Positions 33,357 to 45,851 of a stretch of 64,000 nucleotides of DNA are shown in pieces; positions within the stretch are counted from its first letter, which is position 1, and the number at the start of each line of letters is the position of its first letter. The notes under the pieces are model-generated. The model did not search any database. It saw nothing but the letters and a program-made list of their open reading frames with translations, and had not been told where the DNA came from. Source of the DNA: Lactarius indigo (lineage: Eukaryota > Basidiomycota > Agaricomycetes > Russulales > Russulaceae); assembly GCA_025766275.1 (NCBI GenBank), contig JAFKAC010000002.1:2976001-3040000 (forward strand), written 5' to 3'. The position numbers and the translations under genes were made by a program.

Positions 33357-34730
33357 GGTGTTGAGGCCAATGCTAGCTGCGTCCAACCAGTAGAGGTTGT
33401 CCTCAAGGTAGCCTTTGGCCACACACTTTTGGTTGACAGATATTTTAAATGAACCACTGTCAAAGGCAATCTCAGCACCCTTTTGTGCTAGGGCACATGT
33501 TGACAAGAAGTGCGTCTTCACCTGTGGTAGGCGTAGCACATTACTGAGGGTGATAGAGATACCTTGGCTTGTTTTAAAGATGACAGACCTGACACCCACT
33601 TGGTCTATAGTGGACTTGTCCCCTAGGCATACAGTGCCTTTGGTTGGGGTGTAGTCTTTGAAGTCAGACCGATGTGGGGTGATGTGGTGTGTGGCACCAC
33701 TGTCCATCATCCAACACACACACGAGGCAGCATACAAGGCAACACCAATTGATTCAGAAGCCCAGTCTATGGTGGGCTCTTCGACCTCTTTAATGGAGGC
33801 AGTGGTAGGTACAAGAATGTGACTATTGGCAGCCTTGTTGCCTGCTTTCTCCTTCTCCTTTGTGTCAGCCTCATCCTTCTTCCTCTTCCTGCAGTCAGGC
33901 TTGATATGACCCTTTTTGTTGCAATAGTGGCAAGTCAGACCGGAGTGGTCCTTCTTGCCTTTCTTGCCTGTCGACTTGACAGGGGCCACCTTGTTGAGGG
34001 AGGAGCCAGAGGGCCTGGCATGGTGAGCTTCTTCTGACACTATGCACGCTATGATCTCAGCATGCTTGAGTGTGGATGGTGCCCCACTGGCAAGGATGGT
34101 TGAGGCCAACACCTCATAAGAGGGTGGCAGTGCGTGGAGGAGAATGAGACAGAATTGGACGTCAGAGACACCCATCTGTGCATTGGAAAGGGCAACCCTA
34201 AGCTCATTGAGCTTGGCCAGCTGAGCAGCCATGGGTGCAGAGTTGTCGAGGTGGGCTTGAGTGATTTGGATCCACAGATTAAAGATGGTGGTGCTGCCCG
34301 AAGCACTGCCATACACATCCTGAAGCTTGGCCCATTTATGTTTGAACATGGGGTAGGCAGTGTTATCTGCCACAAGTGAGTAGACATCCGGCTTAAGGTA
34401 AAGGTGGAGGTATGCCTTGGAATGACACTGGATTGAATCCCACTCATCAGTAGTGATGCCAGATGGGGGTGTGTCCAGGAGGAACACATCCTCAGCTTCA
34501 TGCAGCGTAAGGATGGCCTCAATGGTGCCAGACCATTCATTCCAGCCGGTACTGTCAAACTGTGTCAGGTGGATGCCAGATGGCATTCCAAAGGTTATGG
34601 TGTGGGCATTTGCAAGTCGCCCAGAAGCAGTGGATCCAGAAGGGGGAGGGAGTGAGCCTCCTGCAGAGCCACCAGTGGGGCTGGGAGGAGCACCAGCACC
34701 GGCAGCAGGGGTAGTAGATGAGCCAGACAT
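33357..34730 (-). pseudogene. Cop1 gag and protease
   Basis: ATG at 34730 (MSGSSTTPAAGAGAPP). A UBN2-type Copia gag domain (THLTQFDSTGWNEW-like start, about residues 50-250) is followed by one CCHC knuckle (CHYCNKKGHIKPDC), a Lys/Glu-rich stretch, and retropepsin with MMDSGATHHIT. The frame is open for about 458 codons and then runs into solo LTR f. Apart from that insertion no stop is seen, so gag is the best preserved part of Cop1. Confidence 0.88.
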
Positions 34731-35147
34731 TGGGATGATTTATATGTCGCCAAGGAGCAGTCAGCGACAGTGCTTCATAGTTGCAAGACATAAAGATAGA
34801 GGGGGTACCACTCCTGTCTGTGATTCTGTAAGGCCAGAATGCTAACACGTCCTGCCTCCTGATAGTATGCCAGTGATACAAGGGCTAGGCCCAGGTTGGG
34901 AGAGTCCCTTTGCCATACCATGAGCTAGCTGCCAGCCAGGATGTGTCTAAGACACAGCTCAAATGGTTTGCGTCAGGGGGAAGGTGAAGGGATTGCTTTC
35001 AGAGCCCAAGGCTGTCTACCTCAGCCTCCTCAGCCTGTTGGTTGCCTCATCGCCACAAGTGGCTTTACTGAATCCTTTCCCATTGCTGCTACAAGGCAGG
35101 TATCTGGTTTCAGAACACCATAAGGTGAACACCCCCCAGAGCCTGAA
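34731..35147 (-). other. Cop1 5' leader
   Basis: About 417 bp between the gag ATG and element D. I see no open frame, no LTR end and no clear primer-binding site, so the 5' boundary of Cop1 is not in view. Its right edge is the CTGAA preceding element D. Confidence 0.45.
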
Positions 35148-35728
35148 TGTTATGAACTTTCTTCGGACTCACTCTTTCTTCTCTCACTATCCCACTCCCG
35201 ATACGTTATGAGCCCTGTACGACTATGTGGACCTTACAATTACCCGGTTCCTATTGCACACCCTGCTTATCGATGCTCCCTTCTGATAAAGCTTGACATG
35301 TGCTAGTTTCTGCTTCATTCTCACTCACGCGCGACCCCACGTGATTCACCTTTATTCCCATTATGACCACCCCTTGTTCCCTTTATGCTCATCCTCTTAT
35401 CCCTTGATCCGGCAATGGTGCCATCTATTTGTAACAGCCATACAACTCGACGTCTATTTAAACCTAGTCACACCTAGCTTGTACGGTAGACTAGACTTCT
35501 TGTGTAATACTACACTCGTCTAACTTGGATGCCTTTGCACTTTCCTTGTCTCATGAACCCCGCCTTTTGCTAGACCTTGGTGTCTTAGCCCTCCTCTACA
35601 ATCCAAGTGACTTACATCCTTGTGATCCTTGTGCATCACCCTACTGAAGCCAAGCCTTGGAGCTTGCACTACCGTGATCCGACTGACTTGGTACAGGTTG
35701 TACCTAACACCCCTGTAGTGGCGTTACA
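35148..35728 (+). repeat. 5' LTR of Gy2 copy D
   Basis: TGTTATGAAC to GCGTTACA, 581 bp. The predicted RNA start AGACTAGACTT (35488-35498) is complementary to the site at 35731-35741. Confidence 0.88.
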
Positions 35729-35730
35729 TT

Positions 35731-35741
35731 AAGTCTAGTCT
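35731..35741 (+). promoter_or_regulatory. Self-priming site of Gy2 copy D
   Basis: AAGTCTAGTCT, 2 nt after the LTR, exact 11-nt complement of 35488-35498, which lies about 33 nt downstream of a TATTTAAACC box. Confidence 0.78.
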
Positions 35742-35756
35742 CTACAGTTGCACACC

Positions 35757-37427
35757 ATGGCTCTCACCAGCCGAAGTTGAACTCAGTTTATCCGGGAATA
35801 CCTGGAACGACACCCACACGACGATCTCCAACCCTCTATCAAAGGAACTGCCCTCTGGAGAAACACCCCACACGACGAAGGGTACTACATCTACAACCCT
35901 GACAAAATCTCATACGAACCCATCGAATATATCGAGGACCAGCATATTTGGGCCTATGTTGCCTATTCTGACTCAAAACACTCCTGGTACTCATATAAAC
36001 CAGTCCCTGCCCACCTTGGATTAGAACCTGGAGAAGGCCACATCCAAGCTATTGATGCTGACTCAGATGTCGAAGAACCCGCATCAGAACCAGACTCCGA
36101 TTCAGAAAACAACCCCACCCTTACCCCCACCATCCAAAGAACGGTCAATTTCGCATCATATGCCAATATGTCTGCCACCCAACTCTCCACCACCCTCACC
36201 ACCACCCAACCCTCAGGAAGCTCCCAACCTGCAGGAGCTTCATCAGCAAATCCTTCAGGTAGTGGAGGACATTCTCTGGGAGGAGGTATGCCGGCAGGTG
36301 GAGGAGGCCCTGCGGGAAGCACAGGAGGCCATCATGGAGGTGGTGCGCCTGGAGGTGGAGGCAGTGTGCCTGGAGGTGGAGGCAGTGCGCCTGGAGGTGG
36401 AGGCGGTGTGCCTGGAGGCGGAGGCGGCGCTGGAGGGGCAGCAGCAGGAGCCCCAAATGGACGACTTGGAGGGAACCCACCCCTGGAATTTACTGGAGAT
36501 CGAGAAACCAGTCGAGCATTTCTCAACACCTTCTCCCTTTATCAAGGAATGAATCCAAACATGCAACAACTAGTTCTCCTGTACTCCCGAGCAATGACCC
36601 TCCTGTCATATATCCGAGGACCATTGGTGGACAACTGGGTAGAAGAACAAATCCAATGGCTAGTAGACCAACTAGCAGGAGGAGTAGCTATGAACGCGGA
36701 GAACTTGTGGAACACCACAGAAACGTGCTTCATCCAGGTGTACACTGATACCACTCAACAACAAAAAGCTCAACACGCCATTCAGACTCTTTGAATGGAA
36801 AAAGAAGACATTGACACGCACATTGCCAAATTTTCAAATTTGGCAAACAAGGCTGGGTACAACAAGGATGAAGCCACCACCCTGGAAATTTTTCAGAAGG
36901 GACTACCAAATGCGCTTGTAGTCAATGTAATCAAATTCCACCACCTGATAACATGGGACAATTGGAAGGTGGCAGTCACCCTTCAACAAGCCAAGTATCT
37001 CCTTCTCAAGGACAAACTCACCAAAGGCAAGGGCGGCAAAAGAGGAGGAGCCTTGAGGGATCAATGGCTATCCACCCTAAACAAGAACAGAGACCCGAAC
37101 GCAATGGATGTCAGCCACACTTGAGCCTGCACCGCAATGACAGATGATGAGAAAAGACAGCTTCAAAAGGAAGGAAGGTGCTTCCGATGCCGAGGCCAAG
37201 GTCACATCTCCCACTTCTGCCCACAAAAACCAGCAGCAACAGCTAAAACTGCAGACACCACTACCACTCCAACAACGGCCACAATTTCCATGACAGCCTC
37301 ATGCCCCCTTTTGAATGAAGAACAAGTGGAAGCACAAGTCGCCACCCTGTTTGCTCAAAGTCCCGAAGTCTGTGAACTTATGGTGGACAAACTGTTTGGT
37401 CAAAAGAAGGATTTTCTCAATGCTTGA
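35757..37427 (+). pseudogene. Gy2 copy D gag
   Basis: It starts ATGGCTCTCACC and is in one frame to 37427, but carries TGA at 35778, 36792 and 37122, all at expected CGA. Domains: acidic N-terminal region, Gly-rich repeat (36255-36450), capsid region, CCHC knuckle (CFRCRGQGHISHFC, near 37181). The end carries the GGATTTT shift site at 37409-37415. The ATG here corresponds to GTG in copies C, G and H, and could have arisen from CCGTGG by a CpG-to-CpA change. Confidence 0.88.
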
Positions 37428-38147
37428 ACCCGGTGGCCTGGGCTAGAGCTTTAAAACTTAGTGTGTACAATAGCAGATTCCGATCTATGCGAATTCCAGT
37501 ACTTTTCAAATCTGCACACACAACAGCCAAACGAAACGTCCTTATTGACTCCAGGGCAACCAACAATTTCATAAGCGCAAACCTCTTAAAACGATTAAAA
37601 ATCGCCTGGTTAGCCATGGAACAACCTATCAAAATATGGAATGTAGATGGAACCCACAATCAAGGAGGAGAAATCACCTCCTTCACTGATCTAACCATAA
37701 AAACAGGAGGAAAAACCCAGAATCTCTGATTCCTCATCACTGACCTTGGAAACGATGAAGTTATCCTGGGGTATCCTTGGTTTACAGCCTTTGAACCAAA
37801 ATTCCATTGGCGAGATGCCACCCTGGACGAGGAGTTCCAACCAGTGGTAGTCACCAGTCTTAATTTGTCAGACAAAGCCATGCCTATGGAAGCTACCATT
37901 AAGGGATTGGAGATGTATCAACTTGACGAATTAGCCTGGGAACAACTAGAAAAGAGAGAAAATCCGTGCATCCAACTGTGGAAAACAACAACAGTGTCGG
38001 AATTAGCACAACAAGAAGCTGCCAAAAAACCCCAGAAGACCTTCGAAGAGATGATCCCTGAGGAATATAGAAGACACCGCAAGGTCTTCAGCAAGGAAGC
38101 CTCCCAACGCTTTCCCCATCATGAACTTGGGACCATGCCATCGATCT
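37416..38147 (+). pseudogene. Gy2 copy D protease and start of RT, left part
   Basis: -1 frame relative to gag. Protease active-site motif reads IDSRATNNF instead of the family DSGATDNF (Gly to Arg), and TGA at 37727 replaces an Arg codon. It ends inside RT at the F insertion. Confidence 0.87.
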
Positions 38148-39186
38148 TGTTACAGTTCCGAGGGACTGTACATGCTCAAGTTGGGAACGGAGCCAAGCTC
38201 AACATTAGGTAGAGTCAAGACTTGTGTTCTTAAACACAAGTTGAGTTTCGGGGATTCCTTGGCTCACTCTAAGAGATCGCAAGGGAGAGGGGAAGTAACA
38301 AGTGCTTGGTATTCAAGAACTAAGAGTAGACAAGGAATCTGTGCTACTTGATGTACTATGTCTTATACTCATACAGACTGGGGTTTTTGGGAGCTGTTTT
38401 CTACAAGCCACATCACTTATCTACTACTACATGGCCAATTCGTGATACTAGTGTTGATAAGTGACCCTTGCGCACTTAGCGGCTCGTACGGACCGGACTT
38501 ACAGATACGGACTGCTGTAGATTAATTAGGACCACTTTAGATTAGATTTGATCTGTACAATCTCAGACTTCTTTATCTATGACATCATGTACAGTGACAT
38601 CATATGGACATATCCAGACTGTTCATTGTACTATGCGTTCTTGTATCTTTCTTTGTTCTCTTTTTGTCCTATCCTTATTATGATGTCATTATGATATCAC
38701 TTACTTCTAGACTCTCCTTGTTCTTTCTGCCCTTGTTCTCAGAATGTCCACTCCTTTGTCTGTTTGTAGAACAATAACCACCTTGTAGTACATGACTTGT
38801 GTTACATCCCTTGTATAGTGTCACTCCCAGAAAGTGTATAAGTAGAGTAGCATGTACACTCCTGGTCCACATCAGTTCTCACTGTTTGTGTGCCAGGTAA
38901 GCTCCCTTCTCTCCAATGTATATTATCAGTTCTCACTGTTTGTGTGCCAGACAACTATCTTGCTTTACTTGCCTGACCCTCCTGTTGCTGCTTTTCAGCC
39001 ACTCTTGATATCTCACCACAGTCTCCTTTGTCACTGTGAGTATCATCTTCATGTGTGCTGTTCATCAACTAGCACCATAAGGCGTGCTTTGAATGATACT
39101 GAACTTCTGTAAAACTTTTGGGGTCAATACGTGAGCGTTGAATGCGCATTGCGTGACGTGACGTTACGATGTCACATGACTGTGAC
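38148..39186 (-). repeat. 3' LTR of element F, split by Cop1 solo LTR
   Basis: TGTTACAGTTCC to TGTGACA; 418 bp after removing the insertion, against 419 bp for the 5' LTR. A purine tract (seen reversed as TAGCCCCTCTAC at 39187-39198) adjoins it. Confidence 0.9.
38452..39067 (+). repeat. Cop1 solo LTR g
   Basis: 616 bp, duplication ACTAG at 38447-38451 and 39068-39072. The matching site in the other F LTR (around 62928) is intact and empty, which proves the insertion. Confidence 0.97.
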
Positions 39187-39351
39187 ATAGCCCCTCTACT
39201 AGGTCGAGTCGTCTCGACTCGTATTGCCGGCGGCATGTGTGAAGTCGTAGTCGTGCCTGAAGATGTAGTGAGCAGGTCACTGGTATGGGTTGCCTTGTTG
39301 TTGTGCATGGAGGCATGCGTTAGCCTGTGTGCTGCGTTCGCGATCAATGGC

Positions 39352-40595
39352 TCATCCTAACACTGTGAGCCATGCGCAGTAGGTGTTCGCATGCAACATG
39401 GTGGGTGACACGTGGCAGATGCGTTGCTGCAAACAGTTGGCGTGAGGTGTGTGGCATTCGAATGTGAGATGGTTGACTGCATTACACCACATGCATGCTG
39501 GCAAACCTTCTCGATTATGCACTGAAGCACATTGGTCCTCATGGCGGTCGGACTTGACTGGTTGGTCGATGAGTGTCGGATTAGTAGATGTAGGTGAAGA
39601 TGTTGAGATTTCGCCTGGTTCATGTGTCACGGGTGATACCAATCATGGTGCTCTTCATGCAACTGTGGGTATGTGAGGCGATGTGGGTTGGTGATGACAG
39701 CTTCCACAAAGGTGCACGGTAGAGTGCAAGGTGGTATTGGGAGGACCTGTTTGGCCATGATAACAGCTCGGTGGTGCTGAAGTCGGGGGTCTGAGATACT
39801 GTTGTGAGTAAAGGTGTTGGCGAGTGCCACTGGCATTGGTTTCGGAAGGTAGGGAGTGAGGTGAGTGATGGCACATGCGTCGAGTAGGCGTTTGTCGATT
39901 CTGGTGGCATTGTTGGCCCAGTCTGTGAGGTTATGTTCTGCCTCACGTAGTTTCTGTGTGAGTTGCTGCTGAAGTTCAACTGATTGCCAAAGACAATAGA
40001 CGTCAGCGCTCAAGCCAGGGTCGGTGAGTTGTGCCAACGCTTTGTCAACATCATTTTGCACAGGGTGGTCAGGTCAGAACATGTCAATGTATTCTTTTTC
40101 CAGAATACGGGGGTGCATGTCGGGGCGTGGGCGTGTGGTCAGTTCCTCATAGTAGTACGGTTTCCTGCGACCTTCAGTAGCAATGACAATCGGCTGATCG
40201 CGCTGGTTGATGACGAACTGTAGGTATGCGGCATTTCTGCGCTGTCCATCCAAGTACAGTATTTCTACCTGGTAGGGATGTTCAGGCAGGGTATTCTGCC
40301 AGTCACCTGCAGGTGTTTCAACGTCTGCAACAGGTCATGCTGGGAGAGGGTGAACCGGTCGACTAGACTCTGGTTTCTGCGTGGTCCAGATGTTGCGGTC
40401 GAGTTGTCGTCTAGTCATGTCTTCTAGTGCCTCTCTCCTGAGGCATTGCTGATGGCACTGTTTTGCCTGTGAGTGACGGTAGTGGTTACCGTCGTCCCTG
40501 ATATGTGCGCTCAGTCCCCACATGTCGTCGCGCAAACGCAGTGAGTTCAGGAGGGCGTTATAAGATGGCCCCACCTTTGCCCACTCGTTGACCTC
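39352..40595 (-). pseudogene. Element F post-chromodomain tail with zinc knuckle
   Basis: Continues the pol frame through TGA codons at expected Arg positions. It carries a block (YLDGQRRNAAYLQFV, KPYYYEELTTRPRP) comparable to the tails of Gy1 and Gy2 ORF3, then a helical stretch (GLSADVYCLWQSVELQQQL). After a frameshift near 39625 comes a CCHC knuckle, CMWCNAVNHLTFEC. Function unknown; likely RNA or DNA binding. Confidence 0.7.
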
Positions 40596-41608
40596 TCAGT
40601 CAATGCGTCGGTTGACTTCATCTGGGAGTTCGTGAGAAGAGATAACCAGGAACTGGGGAGGGTGTTGGTTCATGTTGGTACTGATGCTATTGATCGTGGT
40701 GTTCTGTCGCTCTTTATATTGTTGGATGAGCTCGGGGGCGTGTATGTTCGTGGTGGGTTCCCAGCTGTCGTGGGTTGCGGAAAAACCTTTCCATTGCACC
40801 AAATATTGTGGCGTCTTTCGTCTGCCCATCATGCGGTAGTCAAGGATGTCTTCTACTTCCCATTCCAATTCACCATCTACTAGTTCCAGGAGAGGGTGTT
40901 CGTCTTTACTGCCATTGGTTGGGGTTTTGCGATATGGAGTCAGAAGGGTTGTGTGGAATACATCATGAATCTTCCACTTCTCTGGTAGCTGAAGACGATA
41001 AGCTGTTTCCAAGACTTTCTGTGTTACGATCAGTGGGCCATATTGTTTTGGTGCCAACTTTGTGGATGGGTGAGTGGTTCTCAGATTTGTGGCATCTAGC
41101 CACACCTTATCGCCCAATCGATATGGGTGGTGTCACGGTGATTCAATGACCCACTTCATCTGGGCATTTTTCATTGCTGTTTGTGCATCCAATTGTGCCT
41201 TTGTCAGGGCTGTGAGACATTTGTCGGCCATTGGGGAATTAGTGGACCCCTTTGGTTGATGAATGCCTGGGACAAAACCTAGGAGCAGTTTGAACAGGGA
41301 TTTCTGCATGGTATCAGATGGCCATGTATTCAGCATGTACTGGGCGACGGGGAGCATAGGTGCCCAATTGTCCTGTTGGTAATTAGTGTACATTCTCAGA
41401 TACTGTTCCAATTTCTGATTGGTCCTTTCGGACTGTCCGTCAGTACGTGGGTGATATGCCAAGCTAATGTTTTGTTGAACGTTCAGAGCTGAGCAGAGAG
41501 CTTTCGTAAGCGTGGCCGTGAATCAGGGATCGCAGTCCGAAATGACTTTATTTGGCAGGCCATAATGTGGTAGTACGTGTCAGATGTACAATTGTGCAAC
41601 TTCTTCGG

Positions 41609-42180
41609 TGTAACGCCACTACAGGGGCGTTGGGTACGGCCTGTACCAAGTCAGTCGAATCGCGGTAACGCAAGCTCCAAGGCTTGGTTTCAGTGTGATG
41701 ATGCACAAGGATCACAAGGACGTTAGTCACTCGGATCGTAGAGGAATGCTAAGACTCGAAGGTCTAGCGAAGACAGGGGGTCCTTGAGACGGTAGAGGGC
41801 ACAACGGTATTCAAGTGTAGTATTACACAAGAAGTCTAGTCTACCGTACAAGCTAGATAGGACTAGGTTTAAATAGATAGCGACCTGTATGGCGAGTACA
41901 AACAGATGGCGCCATCGCCAGTCTTGGAACAAGTGAGAAGACATAAGGGGAACAAAGGAGAGTCACACTGGGAATAATGGTGAATCATGCGGGGTCGCGC
42001 GTGAGTGAGAACACAATGGAAACTAGCACATGTTGAACTTTATCAGAAGCGAACATTGATAAGTAGGGCGCGTGATAGGAACCGGAGAAACGTAAGGTCC
42101 GCATAGTCATACAGGGCTCGTATAGTATAGGGAAGGGAATAGTAGTATGTGAAAGAACGAGTCCGAAGAAAATCATAACA
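41609..42180 (-). repeat. Gy2 solo LTR
   Basis: 572 bp, TGTAACGCC to CATAACA. Flanks TTCGG (41604-41608) and TTTGG (42181-42185) differ by one CpG decay. It sits between the two halves of the F integrase core. Confidence 0.9.
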
Positions 42181-43696
42181 TTTGGCACCGTGTCATTCTT
42201 TCCAAGGTATGAAGATATTGGCTTTTGAGCATCCTTGATTGGTGATCGTCAGGATTGAATCAAACCCTCGTGATTTTGGGAGTTTAATAATAAAATCAAG
42301 GGCGATTGTCTGGAATGGGAGTGAGTTGTTGGGGAAAATCGGGTTTATTGGGACGTGTGGCCGAGTTGTGAGATTTTTATTGGCCTGACAGATGACGCAT
42401 CCCTGTATGTAGTCTGTGATGTGATCTGTCATGTTAGGCCACCAGTAGTGTTTGCGAATTGCTGCCAGTGTATTGGATTGTCCCAGGTGGCCTGCAGAAG
42501 TGAGGTCGTGGAACGACCGAATTACTCCCCTCCTCAGAGAGGGATTGTCCACGATCACTAGTCGGTTGTGATGGAACCAAAATCTGGAGGAGTTGTGTTG
42601 AAGGGGAAGACGAACACGGGAAAAGAAGGTAGGGTGAGCGAGTTGTGCGACATGACATTGGTCATCCAGAGTGGTTGTATGGGTGAAGTTGATAAAAAAG
42701 GAAGAGGGGAGAACAGTAACTGCGTTGTTGTCAGTGCCAGAGGGAACGAGTGTGGGGTGTCTGGAGAGGGCATCGGCATGTAGAGCAGGTCCTGGTACAT
42801 GTTTGAGCACAAGATGATAATCGGCAAGGGTATTGACCAATCATGCGACGTGTCAATTGATGTGCTGGGGAGAATGGTAGTGGAGAAGATTTTGGTGATC
42901 TACAAGAATGGTAATTGGGTGAGAAGTGGCGACAAGTAAATGACACCAGTGTTCAAGACCCTGTACAAGTGCGCGATCATACACATCGTAATTCTGTTTG
43001 GCAGGTGAGAGGGATTGCGAGAAGTAGCCGATGGCCTGGTGTTTTTGATGGGCATCAGGTTGGGTGAGGATGGCACCAATGGCATATAGAGAGGCATCCA
43101 TTTGTAACTGATATGGCTTAGTGGGATCTGGCTGTCGCAGGGTGGGATGCGAGCAAGCAATGGTCAGTAAGGTGTCGAGTGCGTTTGTGCATTCAGTAGT
43201 CCAGTGAAATGGGGTGTCCTTTTTGAGCAGATTTGTTAAGGGACGCGCGATGTCAGTGTAGTGGGGTATAAATGGCCATTGGTATCCGAGGACACCAAGT
43301 GTACTACATACTTGTTTGACAGATGTTAGCGTTCACGGCCAATTGCGTAAGCCAGATACTTTATCGTCTCCCATCTGTATAGTTCTGTTAGCGATTGTCA
43401 TGCCTAGGTAGTCAATCTCCATGTGCTCGAAGGCGCATTTTGACAACTTCAGGAAATAACTTTCATCCAGTAATATCTGAAGGACCTGGCCGACGATTAG
43501 TCGATGGCAATGGTAATCAGTGGTAGTGGCAATCAGAATGTTGTCCATATAGATGAACAATTCTGTAGGGTATTTCAGGAGCATTGAGCAAAAGATGCAA
43601 TTCATGGCTTGTACAAATGTGGCTGGCGAATTAGTCAAGCCAAAATACATAACCATGGGTTCGAATAATCCTTGAGGCGTTTTGAAAGCAGCTTTC

Positions 43697-44317
43697 TGAT
43701 GAACAGCACACAGAAGTAGCATACTCACAGTGAACTAAGAGGACTGTGGTGAGATAAGCTGGGTGGCTGGAAAGCAGCAACAGGAGTCTAGCAGAGTAAA
43801 GCAAGAGTCTGGCACACAAGCAGTGAGAACTGATGTTGTTACATTGGAGAGAAGAGAGCTTACCTGGCACACAAGCAGTGAGAACTGATGTGGACCAGGA
43901 GCGTACATGGTACTCTACTTATACACTTTCTGGTAGTGACACTGTACAAGGGATGTAACACTAAGTCACGCAGTACAAGGAAGTATTGTTCTACAAACGG
44001 ACAAAGGAGTGAACGTTCTGAGAACAAGGAAAGAAAGAATAAGGAGAGTCCAGAAGCAAATGATATCATAGTGACATCATAATAAAGATAAAGCTAAGTA
44101 TGGAACAAAGGAAAGTACAAAGGCGTTATACAATGCAGAGTCCGGAAGTATGATGTCATAGAAGTACAGTGATGTCATAGATGACGCAATGGTAAGTCCA
44201 GATTGTACAGATCAAACAGTATCTAATCTACAAGTCCTGTATATCTAATCTAAAGCAGTCCATGCTGCAAGTCCGGTCCGTATGAGCCGCTAAGTGCGCA
44301 AGGGTCACTTATCAACA
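43697..44317 (-). repeat. Cop1 solo LTR h
   Basis: 621 bp, duplication CTTTC at 43692-43696 and 44318-44322, inside F reverse transcriptase. Confidence 0.96.
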
Positions 44318-45259
44318 CTTTCCATTGATCCCCGTCTTTGATGCGGATATTATTATATCCCCACTGTATGTCAAACTTGGTAAACAATGTTTTGTCAGCG
44401 AGTTGATCTAAGAGATTAGAGATCAATGGAATTGGGTAGGTGTCTTTTAACGTGATCTGGTTGAGCAGTTTGTAGTCCTGAACCAGTCATAACTTGCTGT
44501 CTTTCTTCTTTAAAAAGAAAAACAACAATGCATATGGTGATTTTGATTCGTGAATGTAACCTTTCATCAGATGTTCGTTCAGGAACTCGTCGAGATGTTT
44601 TAATTTGTTTACGTTCAGGGGATAGATTTTACACTTTAGAGTTGGCGGTGCATTGGGCAAAAGCATGATTATGTGATCGTCTTCTCTTTCAGGAGGGAAG
44701 CGCATTGCAGCTTCTTCCGAAAATACTGTTGCCCATTGTTGGTATTGTGCAGGAAGTTCGTTGTTTTCCTTCGTTAGTCATTCTGCCATTTGTTGGGCTA
44801 TTGTATTGATTGTCATTACTCACTTGATTTTTATGCACCGTTCTGTCCCTTCAAGATGGTTGTTGGTCCAATCGATTTCAGGGCCTGTTTCCTTGAACCA
44901 AGGGTGTCCAAATATGATACGGGGTCGACCCAGGTGTGTGACATATAGCAACATGTGGTATTGTCTCTCGTCCCAGCTGATCGTTGCTGGACATGCCTTT
45001 TTAATACTTCCCTGTTCGTTAAGCGTACCATTGACGTTGTAGACAAGTCTGTGTTTGACGTCTACTGTTCGAAGGGCGAACGTTTGGATGCATTCGTCAT
45101 CAATGAAATTGTCGGATGTGCTGGAATTGAGTAGTACTGGAATTGTATGCGAGGTACCTTCCAATGGGAGATTGAGGGTAAGTGTGTTGCTGGAGGTACT
45201 GTGAATTGCGTTAATGGTTGATTCCTCGACTTCCTCGTCTTTGTCTAGACTAGCTTCCA

Positions 45260-45830
45260 TGTTACGATTTTCTTTGGACTCGTTCTTTCACATATCACTG
45301 TTCCCTTCCCCACACTATACGAGCCCTGTACGATTACACGGACCTTACGATTATCCGGTTCCTATCATGCGCCTTACTTATCGATGTCCCCTTCTGATAA
45401 AGTTTGACATGTGCTAATTTCCGTTGTGTTCCCAATCACGCGCGATCCCGTGTGATTCACCTTTATTCCCAGTATGACCTCCTTTTGTTCTCCATATGTC
45501 CTGTCCATTGTTCCGAGACTGGCGATGGCGCCATCTGTTTGTAGTCGCCACACTAGCCGTTATCTATTTAAACCTAGTCCTATCTAGCTTGTACGGTAGA
45601 CTAGACTTCTTGTGTAATACTACACTCGAACGCCTTTGTGCCTATCGTCTCGCGAATCCCCTCGCCTTTGCCAGACCTTCGAGCCTTGGCTTCCCTCTAC
45701 GATCCAAGTGACCGACGTCCTTGTGATCCTTGTGCATCATCTTTGCTGAAGCCAAGCCCTAGAGCTTGCACTACCGTTATTCGACTGACTTAGTACAGGT
45801 CGTACGCAACGCCCCGGTAGTGGCGTTACA
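45260..45830 (+). repeat. 5' LTR of copy G
   Basis: TGTTACGATTTTC to GCGTTACA. TATTTAAACC near 45565 and predicted RNA start at 45598. The transcribed leader from there to the gag GTG contains no ATG. Confidence 0.92.
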
Positions 45831-45832
45831 TT

Positions 45833-45843
45833 AAGTCTAGTCT
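45833..45843 (+). promoter_or_regulatory. Self-priming site of copy G
   Basis: AAGTCTAGTCT, 2 nt after the LTR, exact complement of LTR bases 45598-45608. Pairing does not extend beyond 11 bases on either side. Confidence 0.8.
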
Positions 45844-45851
45844 CTTACACC

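Larger units (their letters stand above)
27919..35147 (-). mobile_element. Cop1 Ty1/Copia element, minus orientation, 5' end outside or lost
   Basis: 3' LTR at 27919-28532, then (right to left in coding order) gag-protease, integrase, RT and RNase H. Three solo LTRs of its own family sit inside it (29569-30184, 30336-30945, 32742-33356). No 5' LTR is seen before 35147, where element D begins; D probably landed in the leader, leaving the 5' LTR beyond the window. Left flank is CTCTC. Confidence 0.88.
40596..45259 (-). pseudogene. Element F protease, RT, RNase H, integrase, chromodomain
   Basis: Protease near 45120-45180 reads LLNSSTSDNFID, with Asn and Ser where an active protease has DSG. 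RT is split by solo LTR h. Its catalytic box reads YMDN rather than YMDD, consistent with GAC to AAC at CpG. RNase H lies at about 42850-43100, and the integrase zinc region (CVICQANK) and core (DFIIKLPKS; ERTNQ) at 41400-42380 are split by a Gy2 solo LTR. The chromodomain is near 40660-40870 (LEWEVEDILDYRM, LVQWKGFSATHDSWEP). Several TGA stops. Clearly dead, but the domain order is that of a chromovirus. Confidence 0.88.

Noticed and set aside
36168..36480. Minus-strand Leu/His-rich ORFs opposite the Gly-rich gag repeat
   Set aside because: They are the direct consequence of the repeated GGN codons on the other strand.
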